From Jiangella alba (GTDB taxonomy: Bacteria; Actinomycetota; Actinomycetes; Jiangellales; Jiangellaceae): DNA of 64,000 nt. Made by a program: the position numbers and the translations under genes. Numbering within the stretch: the stretch's first letter is position 1; each line of letters starts with the position of its first letter. The DNA is taken from NCBI RefSeq assembly GCF_900106035.1, contig NZ_FNUC01000003.1, positions 2,597,501 through 2,661,500 on the forward strand, given 5' to 3'. Under the pieces are notes generated by a model. The model was not told the origin of the DNA. It saw nothing but the letters and a program-made list of their open reading frames with translations, and made no database searches. Positions 34,580-43,733 of this stretch are shown here, piece by piece.

Positions 34580-36508
34580 ATGCTTCGTCTCGCCGCCGCT
34601 CTCACGGCCGCTGCCGCCGTCGTCGCGACCATGTCGGTGTCGGCTGTGGCGGCGTCGGAGGGGCCGGTCGATCCGGGCAGCCGGATGATGCTGGTGCTGG
34701 ACTCGTCCGGGTCGATGGCCGAGGCCACCCCGTCGGGCGGTACCAGGATCGACGCGGCGAAGGACGCGTTGCGGCAGGTCATCGCCGGGCTGCCGGACGA
34801 CCAGGAGGTCGGGCTGCGCGTCTACGGCGCCGAGGTGTTCTCCCAGAACGACCCCGGCGCCTGCACCGACTCCCAGCTCATCGCCGCACCAGACACCGGC
34901 AACCGCGACGCGCTCACCGCCGCCCTGGACGACTACGAGCCCTACGGCGAGACGCCCATCGGCCACGCGCTGCAGGAAGCGGGGAAGGATCTCGGCACCG
35001 AGGGGCCGCGCACCATCGTGCTGGTCTCCGACGGCGAACCCACCTGCGCACCCGACCCGTGCGAGGTCGCCACCCAACTCGCCGGCGACGGCGTCGACGT
35101 GCGCATCGACGTCGTCGGCCTCGACGTCGACGAAGCAGCCCGCGACAAACTGCGCTGCATCGCCGACAACGGCCACGGCACCTACTACGACGCCAAAGAC
35201 GCCGACGACCTCGTCAGATCCCTCGACACCTCCACCACCAGGGCATCCCGACCGTTCGACCTCACCGGCACCCCCATCCAAGGCACCGCCACCCCCGCCG
35301 ACGCGCCGGTCATCACCACCGGCCAATACCTCGACACCGTCCCCCTCAACGACGGGCTCTGGTATCGGGTCGAACGGACCGTCCCCAACAGCACCATCCA
35401 CGTCGGCATCGCGCACTACTCCGCCGACATCGGGAACATGGGCAACTGGATGTCGGTCTACCTCTACGCCGATCCCGACGGCGTGGAGTGCGGCGGCCGC
35501 AGCTCCTTCCCGTTGGGCAACGTCGGCTACACGGCGGCGATGACGTGGAGCGAGCTCCCCGACGACGCCTGCAACACGGCCGACGTCATCTACGTCCACG
35601 TCGACGAGGTGGCCAACATCCGGGCGGACCTGGCCGGCCAGCCGGTCGAGATGGTCGTGTACGAGGAGCCGCCGCTGGCCGACCCGTCCGGCCGCGACCT
35701 GGTCGCCGCACCCGACCCGCCGGCCTGGGAGACCATGGAACCCGGCGACCCGGTGACCGACGTCGTGCCGGGCACGTCGATCTCCAACGCTCCCGTGGTG
35801 TCCGACGGCACCTACGCGTTCGACATCAATCCGGGCGAGACGCAGGTCGTCGCGGTCGCGCTCGACTGGGGGCAGAATCTGCAGGCGCAGTTCGACGGCC
35901 TCGTGCCGGAGAAGACGAGCATCGATGTCGGGCCGACCGTCCAGATCTCCGGCCCCGTGCGCGACGCGGGAACGGTCGACTTCTACGGCAGCGCGCCCGC
36001 GGACTGGACCGGCGACACGTGGGGCATGATCGCCGCAGGGTCGCCGTACCGCACGGGCGCTCAGACGCTCACACTTGGCTACCTGAACCGGCTCGCGTTC
36101 ACCGATGGGTCCAGCATGCCCGGACTCCGGTACGTCCAGGTGTCCTACGGCGACGTGGGCGACCCGCTCCCCTACACGCTGACGCTGAAGACCAACGGCA
36201 CCGCCGGCGAGGGCGCCCCCGAGTACGCCGACGTCGACGGCCTCGCTCCCCCGACGGCCGATTCCGCGCTCGTCGGCGGCGGCTCCGAGGACGAGGAGGA
36301 GAACGAGGAGAACGGCGCGACGGACGACCCGACGCCGGGCGATGGCGGCACCGAGGAACAGGCGCTCAGCGGCGACGGCAGCAGCGGATCGGACCTGCCC
36401 TGGACGTCCATCGGGCTCGGCGCCGCCGGCGTGGTGGCGCTGGCCGGTGCCGGCTGGCTGGTGCGCCGGAACCGGGGCGCCGCGAACCAGGCCGGGAGCA
36501 ACGGATGA
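34580..36508 (+). CDS. Secreted, membrane-anchored VWA-domain protein (copy 1)
   Basis: 642 residues: signal peptide (about 1-25), VWA domain (about 33-215) with complete MIDAS start DSSGS and the later DGEP motif, then an extracytoplasmic region that appears to have two related halves, an acidic linker (EDEEENEENG) and a C-terminal TM helix (LGAAGVVALAGAGWLV) followed by Arg-rich anchor residues. It resembles metal-dependent adhesion proteins displayed on the outer face of the membrane. The ATG is preceded by GGGAG. The first 658 bp are almost identical to the next gene. Confidence 0.85.
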   Translation: MLRLAAALTAAAAVVATMSVSAVAASEGPVDPGSRMMLVLDSSGSMAEATPSGGTRIDAAKDALRQVIAGLPDDQEVGLRVYGAEVFSQNDPGACTDSQLIAAPDTGNRDALTAALDDYEPYGETPIGHALQEAGKDLGTEGPRTIVLVSDGEPTCAPDPCEVATQLAGDGVDVRIDVVGLDVDEAARDKLRCIADNGHGTYYDAKDADDLVRSLDTSTTRASRPFDLTGTPIQGTATPADAPVITTGQYLDTVPLNDGLWYRVERTVPNSTIHVGIAHYSADIGNMGNWMSVYLYADPDGVECGGRSSFPLGNVGYTAAMTWSELPDDACNTADVIYVHVDEVANIRADLAGQPVEMVVYEEPPLADPSGRDLVAAPDPPAWETMEPGDPVTDVVPGTSISNAPVVSDGTYAFDINPGETQVVAVALDWGQNLQAQFDGLVPEKTSIDVGPTVQISGPVRDAGTVDFYGSAPADWTGDTWGMIAAGSPYRTGAQTLTLGYLNRLAFTDGSSMPGLRYVQVSYGDVGDPLPYTLTLKTNGTAGEGAPEYADVDGLAPPTADSALVGGGSEDEEENEENGATDDPTPGDGGTEEQALSGDGSSGSDLPWTSIGLGAAGVVALAGAGWLVRRNRGAANQAGSNG

Positions 36509-37203
36509 TCCGCCGCGTGGCCGCCGTCGCCGTCATCGCCGGCCTCGTCGCGACCATGTCGGTGTCGGCTGTGGCGGCGTCGGAGGGGCCGGTCGATCCG
36601 GGCAGCCGGATGATGCTGGTGCTGGACTCGTCCGGGTCGATGGCCGAGGCCACACCGTCCGGCGGCACCAGGATCGACGCGGCGAAGGACGCGTTGCGGC
36701 AGGTCATCGCCGGGCTGCCGGACGACCAGGAGGTCGGGCTGCGCGTCTACGGCGCCGAGGTGTTCTCCCAGAACGACCCCGGCGCCTGCACCGACTCCCA
36801 GCTCATCGCCGCACCAGACACCGGCAACCGCGACGCGCTCACCGCCGCCCTGGACGACTACGAGCCCTACGGCGAGACGCCCATCGGCCACGCGCTGCAG
36901 GAAGCGGGGAAGGATCTCGGCACCGAGGGGCCGCGCACCATCGTGCTGGTCTCCGACGGCGAACCCACCTGCGCACCCGACCCGTGCGAGGTCGCCACCC
37001 AACTCGCCGGCGACGGCGTCGACGTGCGCATCGACGTCGTCGGCCTCGACGTCGACGAAGCAGCCCGCGACAAACTGCGCTGCATCGCCGACAACGGCCA
37101 CGGCACCTACTACGACGCCAAAGACGCCGACGACCTCGTCAGATCCCTCGACACCTCCACCACCAGGGCATCCCGCCCGTTCGACCTCACCGGCACCCCC
37201 ATC
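34621..37203 (+). repeat. 658-bp near-identical direct repeat shared by the two VWA genes
   Basis: 34621-35278 and 36546-37203 differ at only about four positions (offset 1925 bp); similarity falls sharply on both sides. The repeated block covers the end of the signal peptide and the whole VWA domain. Confidence 0.9.
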
Positions 37204-38400
37204 GAAGGCGCCGCGACACCGGCCGACGCGCCGGTCATCACGACCGGGCAGTACCTCGACACGGTCCCAGCGGAGGGCGGGCTCTGGTACCGCGCCGAAC
37301 GGACGGCGCCGAACAGCACCATCCACGTCGGCGTCACGCACCGGAGCATCGCGTTCGGCGCCATGGGTGACTGGGTCGCCGTGAGCACCCATCACCCCGG
37401 CGACGACCCCGCCGCGCCGGGCCTGTGCGGCGAGGGCACGTCCTTCCCGCTGGGGACGCTCGGGCACACGTCGGTGACGAGCTGGGTCGAGAACGCGGAC
37501 AACCCCTGCAACACCGCCGACGAGGTCTACGTCCAGGTCGCGGTGCGCAAGGGCGACCTCGCCGGCGAACCGGTCGAGATCGCGGTCTACGAGGAGCCGC
37601 CACTGGCCGACCCGTCCGGCGGCGACCTGTTCCCCCGACCCCAGGAACCGGCCTGGACGCCGCTCGAGCCGGGCGAGCCGGTCACCGACGTCGTGCCCGG
37701 CACCTCCATCTCCAACGCGCCGGTCGTGTCCGACGGCAGCTACGCCTTCGACATCAACCTGGGCGAGACGCAGGTCGTCGCCGTCCCGCTCGGCTGGGGG
37801 CAGAACCTGCAGGCCCAGTTCGACAGCGCGCTGCCGACGGGTGCCGGCCTGGCGACGCACGGGCCCACCGTGCAGATCTCCGGCCCGGTGCGCGACAACG
37901 CCATGCTGGACTTCCTCGGCCGCGAACCCGACGACTGGACCGACGGCGTGTGGGGCGCGTTCCCCGAGGGCACGACGGCCTATCGCATCGGCGCGCAGAC
38001 GCAGACCGTCGGCTACCTCAACCGCAACGGTGGCGGCGGCGCGAGCGTGCCGGGCCTGCGCTACGTCCAGGTCTCCTTCGACACGTCGGGCGATCCGCTG
38101 CCGTACACGCTGACGCTGAAGACCAACGGCACCGCCGGCGAGGGCGCCCCCGAGTACGCCGAGGTCGACGGCCTCACTCCCCCGGCCGCGGACTCCGCCC
38201 TGGTCGACGGCAGCGGCGGCGGCGAGCCGGACGGCGACCCGGCGCCGCGTGCCGAGCCGACCGAGGAGCAGGCGCTCAGCGACGGCGGCAGCGGAGAGGA
38301 CCTCCCCTGGACGTCCATCGGGCTGGGCGCCGCCGGGCTGCTCGCGCTGGCCGGCGCGGCCTGGCTGGTGCGCCGGAGCAGAGCTACGTCAACGCCGTGA
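36505..38400 (+). CDS. Secreted, membrane-anchored VWA-domain protein (copy 2)
   Basis: 631 residues, same layout as the preceding gene: signal peptide, VWA domain with DSSGS MIDAS, repeated extracytoplasmic domain (TAPNSTIHVGVTHRS, VVAVPLGWGQNLQAQFD) and C-terminal TM helix with Arg anchor. It starts inside the stop of copy 1 (ATGA). The VWA half is about 99% identical at DNA level to copy 1 and the rest clearly diverged. Its 3' end overlaps the convergent Ser/Thr kinase gene by 17 bp. Confidence 0.85.
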   Translation: MIRRVAAVAVIAGLVATMSVSAVAASEGPVDPGSRMMLVLDSSGSMAEATPSGGTRIDAAKDALRQVIAGLPDDQEVGLRVYGAEVFSQNDPGACTDSQLIAAPDTGNRDALTAALDDYEPYGETPIGHALQEAGKDLGTEGPRTIVLVSDGEPTCAPDPCEVATQLAGDGVDVRIDVVGLDVDEAARDKLRCIADNGHGTYYDAKDADDLVRSLDTSTTRASRPFDLTGTPIEGAATPADAPVITTGQYLDTVPAEGGLWYRAERTAPNSTIHVGVTHRSIAFGAMGDWVAVSTHHPGDDPAAPGLCGEGTSFPLGTLGHTSVTSWVENADNPCNTADEVYVQVAVRKGDLAGEPVEIAVYEEPPLADPSGGDLFPRPQEPAWTPLEPGEPVTDVVPGTSISNAPVVSDGSYAFDINLGETQVVAVPLGWGQNLQAQFDSALPTGAGLATHGPTVQISGPVRDNAMLDFLGREPDDWTDGVWGAFPEGTTAYRIGAQTQTVGYLNRNGGGGASVPGLRYVQVSFDTSGDPLPYTLTLKTNGTAGEGAPEYAEVDGLTPPAADSALVDGSGGGEPDGDPAPRAEPTEEQALSDGGSGEDLPWTSIGLGAAGLLALAGAAWLVRRSRATSTP

Positions 38401-39376
38401 CGACGGCCGCGACCACCAGGCCGGCTCCGACCACCGCGAGCGCCACCGCCGGCCACGGCCAGCGCCGGGACGGACGGGCGGGCGCAGGGCTCGCGTCGCC
38501 GAAGGGCACGGGGACCGACGTGGCCGGCGCGGACGGCGTCGGCCCGCCCGGACCCCAGCCGGCCGGCCAGGGCGGCAGCTGCTCGAACACCTCCACGGGC
38601 TCGGCGGACGGCGGGGGCGGCGGGATCGGGACCGCCCGCAGCGCGTCGAGCGCCGCCGCGGCCGACCCGAACCGCTCGGCCGGATCCGTCGCCACCAGCC
38701 GCGAGATCACCCCGGCCAGCGGGCCCGGCGGCACGGCCGGAGCCGACGGCGCCGCGTCCGGACGCCGGCCGGTGAGCAGCTCGGTCAGCACGATCCCGGT
38801 GGCGTAGAGGTCCTGCCGCGGATCCGGGTCGGCGCCGCGCCGGGCCTCCGGCGCCGAGTACCCGGGCGTGTGCACGACCTCCGCCGCGTGGGTCAGCCGC
38901 GGCTCGTCCATCCGGGCCGCGATGCCGAAGTCGGACAGCCGCAGCACGGGCGCACCGACCCCGGTCGGATCGAGCAGCAGGTTGGAAGGCTTGACGTCGC
39001 GGTGGACGAGGCCCGCCGCATGCACCGCGGCCAGCCCGGCCAGCAGCTGGCCGCCCAGCGTCGCCGTCCACCAGTCCCCCAGCGCGCCGTGATCGGCCAG
39101 CAGCACCGACACCGACCCACCGGCGACGATGGGCATGACGAACAGGACGCGGCCGTCGTCGGCCCACCAGCTGGACGGGGTGAGGACGTGCGGGTGGTCG
39201 ACGCGGGTGGAGGACTCGCGGACGAAGCGCAGCAGCGCCGCGCCGTCGGACTGGCGCTGCAGCTTCGCCGCCCGGAAGACGCGTTCGCGCAGGTCCCAGA
39301 CCCGCCACACGTCGCCCATGCCGCCGCGTCCGAGCACGTCGACCAGCTCGTAGCGGCCCGCGAACACCTCGCCCAC
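38384..39376 (-). CDS. Membrane-anchored serine/threonine protein kinase (PknB-type)
   Basis: 330 residues from a GTG. Kinase domain about 8-260: glycine loop LGRGGMGDVW, catalytic Lys in FRAAKLQ, HRDVKPSNLLL, DFG and GYSAPE, all present, so it should be active. A Pro-rich juxtamembrane linker is followed by one C-terminal TM helix with only a few residues outside, so no extracellular sensor. It is convergent with the VWA pair. Confidence 0.9.
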   Translation of the reverse strand: MGEVFAGRYELVDVLGRGGMGDVWRVWDLRERVFRAAKLQRQSDGAALLRFVRESSTRVDHPHVLTPSSWWADDGRVLFVMPIVAGGSVSVLLADHGALGDWWTATLGGQLLAGLAAVHAAGLVHRDVKPSNLLLDPTGVGAPVLRLSDFGIAARMDEPRLTHAAEVVHTPGYSAPEARRGADPDPRQDLYATGIVLTELLTGRRPDAAPSAPAVPPGPLAGVISRLVATDPAERFGSAAAALDALRAVPIPPPPPSAEPVEVFEQLPPWPAGWGPGGPTPSAPATSVPVPFGDASPAPARPSRRWPWPAVALAVVGAGLVVAAVVTALT

Positions 39377-39397
39377 GGATCAGACCCTAGCGAGCGC

Positions 39398-40840
39398 TCA
39401 GCTCTGCCGCTCCTCCACGCGCCCGTCCGACCACAACGTGTGGAAGACGCCGTCGCGGTCGACGCGGTGGTAGGTGTGGGCGCCGAAGAAGTCGCGCTGG
39501 CCCTGGATCAGCGCCGCCGGCAGCCGCGGCGCCCGCAGCGCGTCGTAGTAGGCCAGCGCGGTCGAGAAGCCGGGCGCCGGGATGCCCGACCGGGTCGCCG
39601 TGGCCACCACCTGCCGCCAGGCGTCCTGCGCCGCGCCCAGCTCGGCCGCGAACCCCTCGTCGGCGAGCAGGCTGGGCAGCGCCGGGTCCTTCGCGTACGC
39701 CGCGGTGATGCGGTCGAGGAAGGCCGCCCGGATGATGCAGCCGCCGCGCCAGATGCCGGCGATGGCGCCGAGGTCGAGCGTCCACGAGTACTCCGCACCG
39801 GCCGCCTGCAACTGGTGGAAGCCCTGCGCGTACGACACCAGCTTCGACGCGTACAGCGCCTGCTCGACCTGCGCGGCGAACGCTTCGGCCTCGTCGGCGG
39901 CCAGCGGCGACGGCGTCGGGCCGGCCAGCCCGCGGCCCACGGCGCGCTGGCCCGCGTGGCCGGACAGCGACCGCGCGAACACCGCCTCGGCGATGCCGCT
40001 GACCGGGACGCCGAGGTCGAGCGCGATCTGCACCGTCCACCGGCCGGTGCCCTTCTGCTCGGCCTGGTCGAGGACGACGTCGACGAACGGCTTCCCGGTG
40101 GCGGCGTCGACGTGCGCGAGCACCTCGGCGGTGATCTCGATGAGGTAGGAGTCGAGGCGGCCGGCGTTCCAGCCGCGGAACACCTCGGCGATGCGGGCCG
40201 GCTCGTACCCGGCGGCGTGCCGGAGCAGGTCGTACGCCTCGGCGATGAGCTGCATGTCGGCGTACTCGATGCCGTTGTGCACCATCTTGACGAAGTGGCC
40301 GGCGCCGTCGGGCCCGATGTGCGTGCAGCAGGGCGAGCCGTCGGCGGCCTTGGCGGAGATCTTCTCGAGCATCGGCCCGAGCGAGGCGTACGACTCGGCC
40401 GAGCCGCCGGGCATGATGCTGGGCCCATTCAGCGCGCCCTCCTCGCCGCCGGAGACGCCGGTGCCGACGAAGTGCAGCCCGCGCTCGCGCAGCGCCGCCT
40501 CGCGCCGACGGGTGTCGGCGAAGTGCGCGTTGCCGCCGTCGATGATCATGTCGCCCGGCTCGAGCAGCGGCGCGAACTCGTCGATGACGGCGTCGGTCGG
40601 CGCGCCCGCCTTGACCATGACGACCAGCCGGCGCGGCCGCTCCAGCGCGGCGACGAACTCCTCGGCGGTCTCGGCCGGCACGAACGTGCCTTCGTCGCCG
40701 AACTGCTCGACGAGCTCGCGGGTGCGGCTCGCGGTGCGGTTGTGCAGCGCGACGGTGTATCCGTTGCGGGCGAAGTTCCGCGCGAGGTTGCGGCCCATGA
40801 CCGCGAGCCCGGTGACGCCGATCTGTGCCGTTCCAGCCAT
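39398..40840 (-). CDS. gnd: 6-phosphogluconate dehydrogenase (decarboxylating)
   Basis: 480 residues, the usual length of the long (GndA-type) form. The NADP fold is GVTGLAVMGRNLARNFARNGYTVALHNRT, the substrate motif GVSGGEEGALNGPSIMPGG, and the catalytic region HIGPDGAGHFVKMVHNGIEYADMQ with the Lys and Asn-Glu pair. It oxidises 6-phosphogluconate to ribulose 5-phosphate, CO2 and NADPH in the oxidative pentose phosphate pathway. AGGAG lies 9 nt before the ATG. No other pentose pathway gene adjoins. Confidence 0.95.
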   Translation of the reverse strand: MAGTAQIGVTGLAVMGRNLARNFARNGYTVALHNRTASRTRELVEQFGDEGTFVPAETAEEFVAALERPRRLVVMVKAGAPTDAVIDEFAPLLEPGDMIIDGGNAHFADTRRREAALRERGLHFVGTGVSGGEEGALNGPSIMPGGSAESYASLGPMLEKISAKAADGSPCCTHIGPDGAGHFVKMVHNGIEYADMQLIAEAYDLLRHAAGYEPARIAEVFRGWNAGRLDSYLIEITAEVLAHVDAATGKPFVDVVLDQAEQKGTGRWTVQIALDLGVPVSGIAEAVFARSLSGHAGQRAVGRGLAGPTPSPLAADEAEAFAAQVEQALYASKLVSYAQGFHQLQAAGAEYSWTLDLGAIAGIWRGGCIIRAAFLDRITAAYAKDPALPSLLADEGFAAELGAAQDAWRQVVATATRSGIPAPGFSTALAYYDALRAPRLPAALIQGQRDFFGAHTYHRVDRDGVFHTLWSDGRVEERQS

Positions 40841-40867
40841 CAGTGCCTGCTCCTGTCGCGCCTGCCT

Positions 40868-40897
40868 GGTGTCTGACGGCGAGCCGCCGTCGGCACC
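40868..40897 (-). terminator. Hairpin after the arginine deiminase gene
   Basis: GACGGC-GAGCC-GCCGTC with outer pairing GGTG/CACC lies 26-55 bases past the arcA stop, ahead of gnd. A 14-bp palindrome CCGGCCGCGGCCGG is adjacent. Confidence 0.5.
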
Positions 40898-40922
40898 AGT
40901 ATGCCGAGCCGGCCGCGGCCGG

Positions 40923-42170
40923 TCAGAACGCGACCGGATCGCGGATCAGCGGGCAGGTCATGCAGTGGCCGCCGCCGCGGCCGCGGCCCAGCTCCGCGCC
41001 GACGATCGTCAGCACCTCGATGCCGGCCTCCTCCAGCGCCGCGTTGGTCTGGGTGTTGCGGTCGTAGGTGAACACGACCCCCGGCTCGACGGCGACGGCG
41101 TTGTTGCCGCTGTCCCACTGCTGGCGTTCGGACGCGTACACGTCGCCGCCGGTCTCGACGACGCGCAGGCGGTCGAGGCCGAGGGCCGCCGCGACGACGT
41201 CGACCAGCCGGGCGTCGCCCTCGTCGGTGACGTCGACGCCCGGCGGCCGGTCGCTCGGGCGCAGCGTGAACACGTGCAACGCGTCGACGATGCGCGGGAA
41301 GACGGTGACGACGTCGCGGTCGGCGAAGGTGAAGACGGTGTCCAGGTGCATGGCCGCGCGCAGCTTCGGCATGCCCGCGACGATGACGCGCTCGGCGGCG
41401 CCCTGAGCGAAGAGCGCGGCCGCGACCTGGGTGATCGCGTGCCGTGAGGTGCGCTCGCTCATGCCCATGAGCACGGTGCCGTTGCCGATCGGCATGATGT
41501 CGCCGCCCTCGAACGTCGCCCGGCCCCAGTGCCGCTCCGGGTCGCCCCACCAGACCGTCGAGCCCGCGTAGCCGGGGTGGAACGTGTAGATCGCCTTGTA
41601 GAGCAGCGTCTCGTCGTGCCGGGCCGGCCAGTACAGCGGGTTCATCGTCAGCCCGCCGTAGAGCCAGCAGGTCGTGTCGCGGGTGTAGAGGGTGTTCGGC
41701 AGCGGCGGCATCAGGTAGTCGCGGGCGCCGACGGACTCGCGCGCCAGCGCGCCGTAGCCGCACAGCTGGCCGTCCGGCAGGTCGCTCACCGCGAGCCCGC
41801 CGATGAGGAACTCGGCCAGCGCGGACGGCTCCAGCGACTCCAGGAAGGCGCGGGTGGTGTCGATGAAGCCGAGCCCGACCTGGTCGGCCGTCACCTTGCG
41901 GTCCAGCAGCCACGACCGCGCCTGCGCGTCCGCCATGGTCTGCGCCAGCAGGTCGTGCAGCTCGACCACCTCGACGCCGCGCCCGCGCAGCTGGCCGACG
42001 AAGTCCTGGTGGTCGCGCTGGGCCGACTCCACCCACAGGACGTCGTCGAAGAGCAGGTCGTCCGAGGTGGTCGGCGTCAGGCGACGGTGCGCGAGGCCGG
42101 GGCGGCAGACCAGCACCTTGCGCAGCCGCCCCACCTCCGAGTGGACGCCGTGGGCGGTGCCGTCGGTCAT
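40923..42170 (-). CDS. arcA: Arginine deiminase
   Basis: 415 residues, typical length. Family blocks: [19 protein letters not shown] at the N-terminus, [47 protein letters not shown], and the catalytic Cys in [15 protein letters not shown]. It converts arginine to citrulline and ammonia. The antiporter gene lies 27 bp upstream in the same direction, so they form an operon. Ornithine carbamoyltransferase and carbamate kinase genes are not next to it, so the pathway would have to be completed elsewhere. Confidence 0.95.
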   Translation of the reverse strand: MTDGTAHGVHSEVGRLRKVLVCRPGLAHRRLTPTTSDDLLFDDVLWVESAQRDHQDFVGQLRGRGVEVVELHDLLAQTMADAQARSWLLDRKVTADQVGLGFIDTTRAFLESLEPSALAEFLIGGLAVSDLPDGQLCGYGALARESVGARDYLMPPLPNTLYTRDTTCWLYGGLTMNPLYWPARHDETLLYKAIYTFHPGYAGSTVWWGDPERHWGRATFEGGDIMPIGNGTVLMGMSERTSRHAITQVAAALFAQGAAERVIVAGMPKLRAAMHLDTVFTFADRDVVTVFPRIVDALHVFTLRPSDRPPGVDVTDEGDARLVDVVAAALGLDRLRVVETGGDVYASERQQWDSGNNAVAVEPGVVFTYDRNTQTNAALEEAGIEVLTIVGAELGRGRGGGHCMTCPLIRDPVAF

Positions 42171-42197
42171 GGCGGAGTCCTTCCGTGCGAGGTCGGG

Positions 42198-43625
42198 TCA
42201 GAGGGTGATCCAGCCCTGGACCAGGGCGACGATGCCGACGACCGCCCCGGCCAGCGAGAGGGCCAGGATGACCAGCTCGCCGGGCGTGAACGGCGCGCGG
42301 CCCTGCTCGCGGCGCGCCAGCACGAACAGGACGGTGGCCGGCGCGTAGACGATGAACGAGACGAGCAGGTACTTCAGCCCGGCCGCGTACAGGAGGAACG
42401 CCGTGTACAGGGTGGCGAGCGCGCCGATGACGATCTCGCGCCGCACTCCCCCGGGCCAGCCGTCGTCGCGGCCGAGCGCCAGCTTCAGCGCGTAGCCCGC
42501 CGCGAGCAGGAACGGGATCAGCGTCAGCGCGCTGGTGAGGTTCAGCGCGAAGTTGAACGCGTTCTCGGAGAACGCCGTCACGATCAGCACCGCCTGGACC
42601 AGCACGGTCGTCAGCAGCAGCGCCGGGCCGGGCACGTCGGCGCCGGTCTTGCGGCCCAGGAACCGGGGCATGTCGTGGTCGGCGGCCGCGACGAACAGCA
42701 CCTCGGCCGCCATCAGCGTCCACGCGAGGTACGCGCCGAGGACGGACACGATCAGCCCGACGCTGACGAACACCTCGCCCCACTGCCCCACCGCCGCCTC
42801 GAGCACGCCGGCCATCGACGGCTGCCGCAGCTCGGCCATCTCGTCGCTGGGCAGGATGCCGTAGGACACGATGGTGACCGAGGCGAAGATGCTCAGCACC
42901 ATCGCGAAGCCCAGCAGCGTCGCCCGGCCGACGTCCTGGCGCCGGCGGGCGTGCCGCGAGTACACGCTGGCGCCCTCGACGCCGAGGAAGACGAACACCG
43001 TCACCAGCATCGTGCCCCTGACCTGCTCGTACAGCGAGCCCAGGCTGCCGCCGCTCCAGTTGTCGGCGAACACCTGCGGGTCGAGGTAGAACACGGCGAG
43101 GATGACGAAGACGATGATCGGGATGACCTTCGCCACGGTGACGATGCGGTTGATCGCCGTGGCCTCCTGCACGCCACGCCTGATCAGCAGATAGAACGTC
43201 CACAGGCCGACGCTGCTGATCACGATGGCCAGCGCGGTGTCGCCGTCGCCGAGCGCCGGGGCGATGGCGCCCACCGTCGACATGATGAGCACCCAGTAGG
43301 TCACGTTGCCGACGCACGCGCTGGCCCAGTACCCGAAGGCGGAGAAGAAGCCCAGGTACTCGCCGAAGCCGGCCTTCGCGTACGCGTACACCCCGGCGTC
43401 GAGGTCGGGCCGCCGGACGGCGAGCGTCTGGAAGACGAACGCCAGCATGAGCATGCCGCTGCCGGCGACCACCCAGGCCACCAGCGCCCCGGCCACGCCG
43501 GTCTCGCTGCCGAACCGCTGCGGCAGCGAGAAGACGCCGGCGCCCACCATCGAGCCGACCACCATGGCCGTGAGGGTCGCCAGCGTCACCTTCTGTGCGG
43601 ACTGTGCCACCGATGTCTCGGCCAT
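42198..43625 (-). CDS. APC-family basic amino acid antiporter (probably arginine/ornithine)
   Basis: 475 residues from ATG 43625, with about 12-13 TM helices. The APC motif VGSMVGAGVFSLPQRFG in the first helix and VFLGVEGASVYSRHARRRQDVGRAT in the sixth match the ArcD/basic amino acid antiporter branch. It lies just before arcA and so is likely to exchange arginine for ornithine or citrulline. Substrate is inferred from context. Confidence 0.88.
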   Translation of the reverse strand: MAETSVAQSAQKVTLATLTAMVVGSMVGAGVFSLPQRFGSETGVAGALVAWVVAGSGMLMLAFVFQTLAVRRPDLDAGVYAYAKAGFGEYLGFFSAFGYWASACVGNVTYWVLIMSTVGAIAPALGDGDTALAIVISSVGLWTFYLLIRRGVQEATAINRIVTVAKVIPIIVFVILAVFYLDPQVFADNWSGGSLGSLYEQVRGTMLVTVFVFLGVEGASVYSRHARRRQDVGRATLLGFAMVLSIFASVTIVSYGILPSDEMAELRQPSMAGVLEAAVGQWGEVFVSVGLIVSVLGAYLAWTLMAAEVLFVAAADHDMPRFLGRKTGADVPGPALLLTTVLVQAVLIVTAFSENAFNFALNLTSALTLIPFLLAAGYALKLALGRDDGWPGGVRREIVIGALATLYTAFLLYAAGLKYLLVSFIVYAPATVLFVLARREQGRAPFTPGELVILALSLAGAVVGIVALVQGWITL

Positions 43626-43733
43626 CCCGGCCCCCGCCGAAGATCCGCTAGATCGTTTCGGCGAGGCTAACGCACTCTCATCGGGAGAATCGGGACTTCC
43701 GCAAGATTGGCACTCGGGTGACACGCCCAGACG

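Noticed and set aside
34549-36504. Upstream extension of VWA copy 2 as one giant protein
   Set aside because: The extension is an out-of-frame shadow of copy 1; copy 2 begins with its own signal peptide at 36505.
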